In this document: positions 1 through 6,720 of the stretch, in pieces
Layout of the letters: each line of letters begins with the position of its first letter
How positions within the stretch are numbered: position 1 is the stretch's first letter
Source: Elusimicrobiota bacterium
GTDB lineage: Bacteria > Elusimicrobiota > Elusimicrobia > FEN-1173
DNA length: 10,477 nt
Direction of reading: 5' to 3'
Assembly (NCBI GenBank): GCA_016207625.1
Contig: JACQPF010000349.1
Coordinates: 1 to 10,477, forward strand
Program-made: the position numbers and the translations under genes
The notes under the pieces: generated by a model
Database searches by the model: none
What the model saw: only the letters and a program-made list of their open reading frames with translations
Told to the model about the DNA's origin: nothing

Positions 1-152
1 CGCGCGGCGGAGCTCGCCGCGCTCTTGGGCAGTGGGCAGAGCACGGCCACAGGTTTATGTCTTTCCAAGATCAAGACTTCCTCCCCGTTTTTGACTTGCG
101 CCAAATACCGGCTGAGATGCGCTTTCAATTCGGCAACAGCTGTATGGGTCAT
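1..152 (-). CDS. Phd/YefM-family antitoxin, N-terminal part (cut by window edge)
   Basis: The reading frame starts at an ATG (CAT at 150-152 on the plus strand) and stays open for 50 codons to the window edge. The translation begins MTHTAVAELKAHLSRYLAQV and continues with an NGEEVLILERHKPVAVL stretch. This is the usual N-terminal pattern of Phd/YefM antitoxins: a short strand, a helix with L-x-x-x-L spacing, then a 'G-E-E-V-x-I...R-x-K-P-V-A-V-L' strand pair. Members of this family bind DNA as dimers through this region, repress their own promoter and neutralise a toxin through the C-terminus, which is missing here. A strong Shine-Dalgarno (GGAGGTG on the minus strand, 159-165) precedes the ATG by 6 bases. 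The partner toxin, often a PIN-domain VapC or a RelE/Doc protein, would lie beyond position 1 and cannot be seen. The gene follows the phosphorylase gene on the same strand but has its own promoter, so it is probably unrelated to the sugar locus. Confidence 0.8.
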   Translation of the reverse strand, partial: MTHTAVAELKAHLSRYLAQVKNGEEVLILERHKPVAVLCPLPKSAASSAA

Positions 153-183
153 AATAGTCACCTCCATATGACTATTATAGTCA
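151..183. repeat. Repeated operator half-sites over the antitoxin promoter and start
   Basis: The 7-mer ATAGTCA occurs three times: at 154-160 (plus), 169-175 (inverted) and 177-183 (plus). The first two extend to perfect 10-bp inverted arms (ATAATAGTCA at 151-160, TGACTATTAT at 169-178) around an 8-base spacer. The second and third form the perfect 15-bp palindrome TGACTATTATAGTCA. Together they cover the -10 box, the predicted transcription start, the Shine-Dalgarno and the first base of the start codon. Because transcription should begin near 167, the two 10-bp arms are not both in the mRNA. They are therefore better read as DNA operators for the antitoxin than as an RNA hairpin. Confidence 0.7.
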
Positions 184-202
184 CTTAATGGATGATTCGC
201 AA
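174..202 (-). promoter_or_regulatory. Sigma70-type promoter of the antitoxin gene
   Basis: On the minus strand a TTGCGA -35 box (plus-strand 197-202) is followed after exactly 17 bases by a perfect TATAAT -10 box (plus-strand 174-179). Transcription would start near 167, leaving a leader of about 15 bases that contains the Shine-Dalgarno. The -10 box lies inside the 15-bp palindrome at 169-183, as expected for an autorepressed toxin-antitoxin promoter. No experiment supports it; the call rests on box sequence and spacing. Confidence 0.7.
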
Positions 203-229
203 GGGGAAAATGGCCCGAAAAAGGACTTC

Positions 230-3200
230 CTATGCCAGATGCGCGTGCAAGACTTTGACGCCGCCTTCCCGGATGAGGGAAGCCGTTTTGCCGGTCATGG
301 AACCCGCCGATAGGGTCTCGGTGTTCCCGCTGAGATCCTCCAGGACGTATTTGTGAACATGCGCGGCGTCTTTCCCGAAGGTGTTCTTTTTCTTGCCGTT
401 GTGGTAGACCACCAACGTCTTCCCCAGGAATAGGAACGCCAGGCTGTTCTTGGGCAGGAGCACGGTTTCAGCCGCGTCCGCGAACGGAGCGATGCGGGTT
501 TCTTTTTTCAAGAACAGGTCTTTGTGAAGCAGCGGGCTCAGACGGAAAACAAGTTCCCCGTCGGCCGTCAATGTAAAGGGCGCCGGCCCGAACAAGAGAT
601 GCGACCAGATGTGGAGATACTCCACCGTGGAGCCGGACAGGCGGGCCACGAACCCCCTTCCATGCTCTTCCGGGTTGATGGAATATCCGCTGCTCACTAA
701 AAAGCTGACGTTTTCCGTCACGCTTCGACCGTATTCGCGGGGGTCGCGGTAAGGGATCAACAGCGAATTGATGTTCTTATAGAACTCCTCGATCAGTCCG
801 CGCCGCACCATCTCAAGGACGTATTTGTAATGCATGTGCAGGAAAATGGACCCGTTCTCAAGCCACCCGTAATTGAAGATGGCGATCCGTCCCAACTCAA
901 AAGACTTCTCTCCCAAAGGCGCGTTGAGCCGGTACATGCGGAGTTTCTTATCGAACAAATCGGTTTTCTGGACGCGCTCGTGCAAAGTCTTCGCGCCTTG
1001 GGGAGATTTCACCACACGCATGGCGTGGACGAATCCCTCCAAAAAGAGGGGGAGAGGCCTTTGCTTGAACTCGGTGACTTCAACGTTTGAAGATTCTGGA
1101 ATCGGCTGATGGGCCACGGCATCGTTGATGAAATAGGTGAAGACCCGCCCCGTGGATTTCTCCCGGCCGCGCTCAACGCTCCGGTCGAGAACGGCCAGCG
1201 CCCGCTCCAAGAACGACTCGATTCCCTTAACGGTCATATCCCGCTCGGCGCCGTCGAACCCGAAGAACACCTTCTCCCGGTAGGTTTCCTTTGCGTTGTG
1301 GCTCTCGTTCCAGAACCGGAGAGGGTTTTTCTCATCCGTTCGTCCCTCTTGGAGAAGGCCGTCAAGGGCGGAGAGGAACTCGTGAAGCTCCACAGGGAGG
1401 GAAACGACGGCTTCCCCGCGCTTCATGGAATGCAAAGAATGGAGAGTGAATTCCATCAAGCGTTTCAGCTCGATCGTCTCGTTCAAAGCGGACCCCAAAA
1501 GGCTCGGTAAACCGTTCAAAGCGTCGCACCAGCCCGGCCGGTCGGATTCCATCTCCACGCCCGCGCAGAAAGGATCCAAGGAGGCGAGCTTGTTGACCGC
1601 CAGGGTCAATATTTTCACAAGAAGATGCGTGCGATAAATTTCGCCCTTCCCGTGCTGAACCCGCACACGGTGCCTGCAGAAACTCCGGCTCTTGATTAAA
1701 ACATCTTTCTCTTTGTTGTAGGACACGGCGCCATACTGACGGACGCCTCGATCGGTCAGGATGTATTTCTTTCGGCGGGGGAGAACGAAATGGGCGGGAT
1801 CAAAAAAAGCGTAGGATTTGTCTTCCAAGAGGACCGCGCCCAGCCGGTCAGGGTAAACAGCGGCGAAGTTCTCCAGGAGGTCCAAAAGATAAGTCCAATG
1901 ATCGGACCAATACCCTTTCTCAAATTCGGCGTCCTCAACCTCTTCGGCATGCTTGAGGATCCGCGCCGCCAAATCGTGGCACACTTCATCTTCCATGAAG
2001 CGCGATTTCAGGAAGCTCCACAGCGAGGCGAACTTGAACTCCAGAGAGACCACGCCCTCAAGTTCCGGGAACAAATCGGCGAGTTCTTTATCTTCCGCGA
2101 GGATCTGAAGGTTTTGAACCAGGAACCGCGTGTTCCGGAGCACCAGAGGGTTGAATCCGTCCGGCTGAATGAGGCTGAAGAAATACCGGATGTTCCGGTC
2201 CCCGACCGCGGGATTGAAGAAGAGCTCGCAGCGCCTGTTTTGAGCCACGTCCCGGAAATCCCCGTTCCCCTCCGAAAAATGGGTGTCTTGCAGGAAGAAC
2301 TCGTTGTAGTCCCGCTCAAGGTCCCCATGCTTCCTTCCATAAAGGTAAAGGAGGGCCCCTCCGGGCGCCTGAACGGACAACCCGCCCCGCAAAAGGTTGT
2401 CGAGGAACGATTGACGGGTGTATTCGTTCAGCTTGTCGTGGGAGGTCACCGTCAGCACGCGCTTCGTTATCCCGCTGATCAAACGCTCGTTCTCAGCCTG
2501 CTTCTCATCAAAGAAAGAGACCCCGGTGATGTTGTCTTGAATGAAATGGTGCAATTCCTGAAGTGAAGCCGCATGCCCGTAAAGGCTGTACACCGCCATG
2601 GATTGCCTCGGTGCGATGGTCCCACGCCCCGCAACGAATCCGCTGGGGTTTTTGTTCCCCGCCACTTGTTGTTTTAGATTTAGGGAACGCCTAGAAAGGA
2701 AACGGTCCGGGCGCGTGAAGTCCGCATTCTCTCCGAAAATGACCTTCGCGTCCACCACGGCCGCCAAAGGCGCGAAGCGCCCTTCCGAACTCAAGAACCC
2801 CGCGAAGAAATTCCCGGCCGTCACTGGCACCACTTTTTCAGAGTCGGCGGGATAGACCTTGAGCTTCAGGAATGGAATGTTTTTCTTCATGGTTTCAACC
2901 ACGGTGAACGCTTCCATGGTGCGGCTCATGTTCTTGATGCAGTACTGGTTGAGCCCGAAAGGCAGGAGCTGGGGAAGGCCGTCGGCGAAATCGATTTTCA
3001 GAGGTTTGGAGGAGATGTTTTCAACAGTGAGCTTTCGCACGAGGCCGGCGAGAGAGGCGCCCGGCAGCGTGAACATCTCCGCCGTGATTTTAAGCCCCAA
3101 GGAGGGATGGATCTCCTCCACGGACATCTGATGCGGGCCAACGATCATCCGCTGAGAGGGGCTTTTCCCTCCGCCAGGATTCCGCTGGAAAGGCTCATGA

Positions 3201-3484
3201 TAAACCGTTTGACCGGCTCTGGTGATGTTTAGAAATGTGCGAAAGCCTCTCAAAGCCACGGCTTGATAGGCTTTGTCGGCGGGCAAGAATTCGAGGATGG
3301 CCGAGTCCTTGTTCCGGACTCCGAAGCTGACGATCCCCTGGCCGCGGCTCACATAAAAGGCCCAAAGGGGAATGCCTTGAGGCCCAGCGATGCCCGGCAG
3401 GAAACTGGCGAAAAGCGGGCTGTCGTTGTAATTATCGATGATAAAACGCTTTTTCGAGTCCAGATGATACGCTGTTTTTGGCAT
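230..3484 (-). CDS. GH94/GH149/GH161-type beta-glucan phosphorylase (about 1,084 aa)
   Basis: This is probably an inverting phosphorylase that splits beta-gluco-oligosaccharides with inorganic phosphate to alpha-glucose-1-phosphate in the cytoplasm; no signal peptide is seen. An N-terminal beta-sandwich (roughly residues 1-330) is followed by an (alpha/alpha)6-barrel-like helical region and a C-terminal sandwich. Candidate active-site blocks are GDFRDVAQNRR (around residues 409-418), YWSDHW with D528 in the place of the GH94 general acid, and RLSGSTVEYL with SGST at 950-953 in the place of the GH94 phosphate-binding TGT loop. The length is well above the roughly 800 residues of GH94 cellobiose phosphorylases and matches the roughly 1,100 residues of the GH149 and GH161 beta-1,3-glucan phosphorylases, which favours those families. 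The substrate is inferred. The ATG at 3484 was chosen over an in-frame GTG at 3511: a purine-rich GGGGGA precedes it, and the predicted transcription start near 3524 would leave the GTG almost no leader. The gene diverges from the import operon. Confidence 0.72.
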   Translation of the reverse strand: MPKTAYHLDSKKRFIIDNYNDSPLFASFLPGIAGPQGIPLWAFYVSRGQGIVSFGVRNKDSAILEFLPADKAYQAVALRGFRTFLNITRAGQTVYHEPFQRNPGGGKSPSQRMIVGPHQMSVEEIHPSLGLKITAEMFTLPGASLAGLVRKLTVENISSKPLKIDFADGLPQLLPFGLNQYCIKNMSRTMEAFTVVETMKKNIPFLKLKVYPADSEKVVPVTAGNFFAGFLSSEGRFAPLAAVVDAKVIFGENADFTRPDRFLSRRSLNLKQQVAGNKNPSGFVAGRGTIAPRQSMAVYSLYGHAASLQELHHFIQDNITGVSFFDEKQAENERLISGITKRVLTVTSHDKLNEYTRQSFLDNLLRGGLSVQAPGGALLYLYGRKHGDLERDYNEFFLQDTHFSEGNGDFRDVAQNRRCELFFNPAVGDRNIRYFFSLIQPDGFNPLVLRNTRFLVQNLQILAEDKELADLFPELEGVVSLEFKFASLWSFLKSRFMEDEVCHDLAARILKHAEEVEDAEFEKGYWSDHWTYLLDLLENFAAVYPDRLGAVLLEDKSYAFFDPAHFVLPRRKKYILTDRGVRQYGAVSYNKEKDVLIKSRSFCRHRVRVQHGKGEIYRTHLLVKILTLAVNKLASLDPFCAGVEMESDRPGWCDALNGLPSLLGSALNETIELKRLMEFTLHSLHSMKRGEAVVSLPVELHEFLSALDGLLQEGRTDEKNPLRFWNESHNAKETYREKVFFGFDGAERDMTVKGIESFLERALAVLDRSVERGREKSTGRVFTYFINDAVAHQPIPESSNVEVTEFKQRPLPLFLEGFVHAMRVVKSPQGAKTLHERVQKTDLFDKKLRMYRLNAPLGEKSFELGRIAIFNYGWLENGSIFLHMHYKYVLEMVRRGLIEEFYKNINSLLIPYRDPREYGRSVTENVSFLVSSGYSINPEEHGRGFVARLSGSTVEYLHIWSHLLFGPAPFTLTADGELVFRLSPLLHKDLFLKKETRIAPFADAAETVLLPKNSLAFLFLGKTLVVYHNGKKKNTFGKDAAHVHKYVLEDLSGNTETLSAGSMTGKTASLIREGGVKVLHAHLA

Positions 3485-3530
3485 GGGTCCCCCGCGTGAT
3501 GCGCATGTCACCGCTGGCTATTGAGACAAG

Positions 3531-3559
3531 ATTATGGTAATAAAAAGCACGCGCGTCAA
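3531..3559 (-). promoter_or_regulatory. Sigma70-type promoter of the phosphorylase gene
   Basis: On the minus strand TTGACG (plus-strand 3554-3559) is followed after 17 bases by CATAAT (plus-strand 3531-3536). The first differs from the consensus by one base, as does the second. The start would be near 3524, giving a leader of about 40 bases before the ATG at 3484. The -35 box is the left arm of the inverted repeat at 3554-3571. Confidence 0.65.
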
Positions 3560-3571
3560 CAACCGTTGACG
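3554..3571. promoter_or_regulatory. Inverted repeat, probable shared operator
   Basis: CGTCAACAACCGTTGACG is a perfect inverted repeat with 7-bp arms and a 4-base centre. Each arm supplies the TTGACG -35 box of one of the two divergent promoters. A dimeric regulator bound here could block, or with RNA polymerase contact activate, both transcription units at once. No regulator gene is in the window, so its family is unknown. The symmetry would also arise from two good -35 boxes placed back to back, so the operator role is an inference. Confidence 0.55.
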
Positions 3572-3594
3572 GGCAGATTTATTTCAATTATAAT
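3566..3594 (+). promoter_or_regulatory. Sigma70-type promoter of the sugar-import operon
   Basis: TTGACG (3566-3571) and a perfect TATAAT (3589-3594) are separated by exactly 17 bases, so this is a near-consensus promoter in an AT-rich stretch between GC-rich genes. Transcription would start near 3601, leaving a leader of about 48 bases before the GTG at 3649. The -35 box is the right arm of the inverted repeat. Such a strong core promoter suggests control by repression. Confidence 0.75.
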
Positions 3595-3635
3595 CAATTC
3601 ACAAGTTCACTATCATTTTTTACTCATGACTCCAT

Positions 3636-3641
3636 AGGAGG
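3636..3641 (+). promoter_or_regulatory. Ribosome binding site fixing the GTG start of the binding protein
   Basis: A full AGGAGG lies 7 bases before the GTG at 3649. It settles the choice of a GTG start, because the codons that follow encode a proper lipoprotein signal (MKKVLSLSF...). It is the strongest Shine-Dalgarno of the operon, fitting high synthesis of the binding protein compared with the permeases. Confidence 0.8.
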
Positions 3642-3648
3642 AACATCG

Positions 3649-4962
3649 GTGAAGAAGGTGCTCAGTTTAAGTTTTTGTCTCGCACTCGCCTCGGTTTTCT
3701 CAATTTTGCCTGCCTGTAAGAAAGCTTCCCAATCCGGCGCCGCCGAAGATTCGCTTGTGGTTTGGCATTGGATGTCGGATCGCGAAGACGCCTTCAACAA
3801 TCTTGCCAAGAAATACGGAGAGCAAAAAGGCATGAAAGTCCGCTTTGAGCTCTACGCCCCTTCGGAAGCCTACATGCAGAAGGTGCGCGCCGCCGCCCAA
3901 ACCAACACCCTGCCGGAAATCTACGGGGTCCTGGGCGAATCCCGGGACTTCGCCAGTTTCGTCAACGCCGGCCATGTGGAAAACCTCACTCCCGCCATGT
4001 CGGAAAACAACAATCAATGGATGAACCGGTTCTTCCAAAAAGCCCTCGTCAACAACCAATTCCCCGAGGGAAACTCATACAACGTCCCGGCGGGCATCTA
4101 TGGAGTGCCCCTGGACGTCACGAACATTCAAATGCTGTACAACAAGGACCTTTTCAAACAAGCCGGACTGGACCCCGAGCGTCCCCCTCAAACATGGGAC
4201 GAATTCCTAAAAATCGGGCCGGCCCTGAAGAAAGCCGGCATCCCCGGGTTCGTCAGCGGTTGGGGAGAGCTTTGGATGATCGATTGCCTGGCCTCCAACC
4301 TGGCGTTCAATTTGATGGGGGAGGAAAAAGTTTTAAAAACCCTCAAAGGGGAAGTTCCCTACACCGATCCAGAGTGGAAGCGCCTGTTCAAATTGTTTGA
4401 AGAGTTCCGCGACAGCGGCTTGCCGGCCGCCGGCCTCGTCACCATGGTCAATAAGACGGCCGAGCAAAACTTCTCCAGTGGAAGGGCCGCCATGGCCTTC
4501 AACGGGTCCTGGTGCGTCAACGTGTACGCGGGCATGAACCCGAACCTGAACTATGGGGCTTTCCTCCCGCCGGCCGTCTCCGACAAGAACCCCCGAGTCA
4601 TCTGGGGGGGAGCGGGTTCCTCTTTCGTCGTGAACGCCCGCGCCGCGCAAAAAGACAAGGCCGTCGCTTTCCTGAAATGGCTGTCGGATAAAGATCAGCA
4701 GGTCGCCCTGGCCAAGGAAACCCGAAACCTGCCCTCCACGCCGGACGCCATCGGGGAAATCCCGGCCGTGCTCGGCCAATTCGCCGACGACATGGAGTTG
4801 ACCACGCATCCGAGCCGTTTCCCCGTTTCCGAGGCCTCCTCCGTCGTGGAGACTTTCAACAAGGGCATTCAGTCCATCCTCATCGGCGAAAAAACGGCGG
4901 AACAAGTGTCCAATGAAGTGCAAAAAGTCAAAGAGATCGAGATGAAATCAGCCCAAAAATGA
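3649..4962 (+). CDS. ABC sugar-binding lipoprotein, solute-binding family 1 (CUT1 type)
   Basis: This 437-residue protein should capture a sugar, probably an oligosaccharide, outside the inner membrane and hand it to the two permeases encoded next. The N-terminus is a lipoprotein signal: KK, a hydrophobic stretch, then the lipobox L20-P21-A22-C23, so the mature protein starts at a lipid-modified Cys23. The mature part shows the family-1 pattern: VVWHWMSDREDAFNNLAKKY near residue 40, a YGVPLDVTNIQMLYNKDLF block typical of MalE/UgpB-like proteins, TWDEFLK, and FSSGRAAMAFNGSW around 275-288, the familiar 'G-x-A-A-M-x-x-x-G-x-W' segment. Length is normal for the family. It is the first gene of the operon and has a consensus AGGAGG. 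The permease partners and position support an importer. The divergent glucan phosphorylase suggests a beta-gluco-oligosaccharide as ligand, which is an inference. Confidence 0.93.
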   Translation: MKKVLSLSFCLALASVFSILPACKKASQSGAAEDSLVVWHWMSDREDAFNNLAKKYGEQKGMKVRFELYAPSEAYMQKVRAAAQTNTLPEIYGVLGESRDFASFVNAGHVENLTPAMSENNNQWMNRFFQKALVNNQFPEGNSYNVPAGIYGVPLDVTNIQMLYNKDLFKQAGLDPERPPQTWDEFLKIGPALKKAGIPGFVSGWGELWMIDCLASNLAFNLMGEEKVLKTLKGEVPYTDPEWKRLFKLFEEFRDSGLPAAGLVTMVNKTAEQNFSSGRAAMAFNGSWCVNVYAGMNPNLNYGAFLPPAVSDKNPRVIWGGAGSSFVVNARAAQKDKAVAFLKWLSDKDQQVALAKETRNLPSTPDAIGEIPAVLGQFADDMELTTHPSRFPVSEASSVVETFNKGIQSILIGEKTAEQVSNEVQKVKEIEMKSAQK

Positions 4963-4973
4963 CCAATGAATAA

Positions 4974-5858
4974 ATGAAGCTTTCCTTCCGCGACCAATTC
5001 ACCAACAGCCTCTTCGCCCTCCCGGCGGCGCTCCTCTTCGCCGTTTTTAGCATCTATCCGTTCTATAAAGTCTTTCAGCTTTCCCTTTATCAATGGGACG
5101 GCATCTCCACCGCCATGCGCTTCGTGGGTTTCGCCAACTTCTGGGACATCCTCACCCGCAACGCCGCCTGGTGGATCTCCTTCAAAAACGCCATCTACAT
5201 CACGTTCCTGGCGCTCACGGTGCAGAACGCCCTGGCCCTCCTTCTGGCTTGGGCGGTGGACCGCGAGATCCGGGCGGGGAATATCTACCGCGTTATTTTT
5301 TTCATCCCGCCCATCTTGTCCGGGATCGTGGTGGGGTTGATCTGGAATTGGATTTTTGAAGGCAACTATGGGCTTCTGAACCATGCCTTAACGTCCATGG
5401 GCCTCGGCGGATGGACTCGCGCGTGGCTGGCCGACCCGAAGACGGCCCTCTACTCGGTGGCCACCATCCACATGTGGAAAGGTTTCGGCTGGGGATTCAT
5501 CATCCTGCTGGCGGGCCTGCAGAATATCCCTCGGGAGCTCTACGAATCGGCCCGCGTGGACGGCGCCGGCGAATGGCACGTGTTCCGAAAGATCACCGTT
5601 CCATTGATGGTTCCCGTCTTTGTTCTCGTCTCCATTCTCACCATCTTGGGGACCATGCAGATCTTCGACCTCATCATCTCCACCACCGGCGGAGGGCCGG
5701 GATACAACACGGAAGTGCCTATGACGCGCATGGTGGCTCTCATGCTGGGGTCCGGCCGGCTGGGCTACGCCTGCGCCATGAGCGTGATTTTCGGCATATT
5801 GCTTTTGCTCTTTTCCCTGGTTCAAATGCGCCTGGGAAAATGGCTGGACAAGGATTAA
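4974..5858 (+). CDS. ABC sugar transporter permease, MalF/UgpA-like
   Basis: A 294-residue inner-membrane permease of the CUT1 family. About six hydrophobic segments are visible, near residues 13-35, 70-96, 103-127, 157-182, 208-232 and 256-285. The ATPase-docking EAA loop is clear around residues 186-206 (ELYESARVDGAGEWHVFRKI), and TTGGGPGYNTEV near 236-247 is the usual motif after the fifth segment in MalF/UgpA/LacF proteins. It lacks the long periplasmic insert of enteric MalF, as most CUT1 permeases do. The ATG lies 11 bases after the binding-protein stop and has no convincing Shine-Dalgarno, so translation may depend on ribosomes coming from upstream. It should pair with the permease encoded next. 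The specific sugar cannot be read from the sequence. Confidence 0.93.
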   Translation: MKLSFRDQFTNSLFALPAALLFAVFSIYPFYKVFQLSLYQWDGISTAMRFVGFANFWDILTRNAAWWISFKNAIYITFLALTVQNALALLLAWAVDREIRAGNIYRVIFFIPPILSGIVVGLIWNWIFEGNYGLLNHALTSMGLGGWTRAWLADPKTALYSVATIHMWKGFGWGFIILLAGLQNIPRELYESARVDGAGEWHVFRKITVPLMVPVFVLVSILTILGTMQIFDLIISTTGGGPGYNTEVPMTRMVALMLGSGRLGYACAMSVIFGILLLLFSLVQMRLGKWLDKD

Positions 5859-5861
5859 CCC

Positions 5862-6713
5862 ATGGACGTCGCCCGCCTCAAACGAGTCCTCTCGAAATCG
5901 TCCCGCTCCACTCTCGTTCACGGCGTACTCATCCTCGTCTCCATCAGCTGCGTGTTCCCCTTGGTGTGGATGTTCGTTTCCGCCCTCAAAACCCAGGAAA
6001 CCATTTTTTCCAACATGAGCCTGATCCCGGCGTCCCCGCATTGGGAGAATTTCGCCTTGGCTTGGACCAAAGGCAAGTTCGGCATCTTTTTCTTCAACAG
6101 CCTTTTTTACACGTTCTGCACGGTGGTGGGGGTTCTCCTCATCTCCTCTCTCGCCGCCTACGCCAGCTCCCGCCTGCCGTTCCCTGGGAGGAAAATCCTG
6201 TTCATGCTCTTGCTCGCCACAATGATGATCCCCGTCCCGGGGGCGTTCATCGCCCTTTATGTCCTTTTAGTGAAGCTGAACCTGGTCAACACCCGGCTCG
6301 GCTACATCCTGCCGCAGATCAACGGCCAATTGGCTCTGGGCGTTTTTTTGCTGAAAACTTTTTTCGACAAACTACCGCGAGAACTGGAGGACGCCGCCCG
6401 CGTGGACGGCTGCAACAAGCTGCAGGTCTACTACCACGTGGCCTTGCCGTTGGCGAAACCGGCCATCGCCGTGCTGGCGATCTTCACGACCCTGGCGGTC
6501 TGGAACGAATACCTCCTGGCCATGCTGGTCCTTTCCGACCGCAACCTCATGCCTCTCCAGCGCGGATTGATGGTCTTTCAGGGAGCGCATATCACTCAGT
6601 ATCCGTTGCTGATGGCCGGCATGACCATTTCCGTGATTCCGATCGTCGTGATTTACATCATTATGCAAAGGCACATCATCTCAGGCATCACTGCGGGCGC
6701 GCTTAAAATGTGA
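5862..6713 (+). CDS. ABC sugar transporter permease, MalG/UgpE-like
   Basis: A 283-residue inner-membrane permease, the second half of the CUT1 channel. Hydrophobic segments occur near residues 17-40, 76-102, 108-135, 140-165, 195-215 and 245-270. The EAA loop around 173-199 reads ELEDAARVDGCNKLQVYYHV and is followed by ALPLAKPAIA, typical of MalG/UgpE/LacG. The ATG is 3 bases after the previous stop; an AAGGA overlapping the end of the previous gene, 7 bases upstream, can serve as Shine-Dalgarno. The ATP-hydrolysing subunit is absent from the window. CUT1 systems commonly share one MsmK/UgpC-type ATPase encoded elsewhere, which is the likely case here. Confidence 0.93.
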   Translation: MDVARLKRVLSKSSRSTLVHGVLILVSISCVFPLVWMFVSALKTQETIFSNMSLIPASPHWENFALAWTKGKFGIFFFNSLFYTFCTVVGVLLISSLAAYASSRLPFPGRKILFMLLLATMMIPVPGAFIALYVLLVKLNLVNTRLGYILPQINGQLALGVFLLKTFFDKLPRELEDAARVDGCNKLQVYYHVALPLAKPAIAVLAIFTTLAVWNEYLLAMLVLSDRNLMPLQRGLMVFQGAHITQYPLLMAGMTISVIPIVVIYIIMQRHIISGITAGALKM

Positions 6714-6720
6714 AAAACGA

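Noticed and set aside
203..230. Possible terminator after the phosphorylase gene (AGGAAGTCCTTTTT on the minus strand)
   Set aside because: The stem would be only 3-4 base pairs with a very small loop, too weak for an intrinsic terminator despite the T run.
1790..2566. A 258-codon plus-strand frame opposite the phosphorylase gene
   Set aside because: It is antisense to a well-supported gene in high-GC DNA, has no Shine-Dalgarno or recognisable domain, and mirrors the codons of the real gene.
3485..3511. In-frame GTG at 3511 as start of the phosphorylase
   Set aside because: The extra residues MTCASRGGP look non-conserved, the predicted transcription start near 3524 leaves only about 12 bases of leader, and the ATG at 3484 has a purine-rich sequence in front. 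It remains possible if transcription starts further upstream.
4966..4980. ATG at 4966 between binding protein and first permease
   Set aside because: It reads only three codons to a TGA and has no ribosome site; it is not a gene. It may at most help re-initiation at 4974.
5411..6706. A 431-codon plus-strand frame running across both permease genes
   Set aside because: It overlaps two clear permeases in another frame, is rich in His, Pro, Arg and Gly as expected of shifted GC-rich coding DNA, and shows no known motif.
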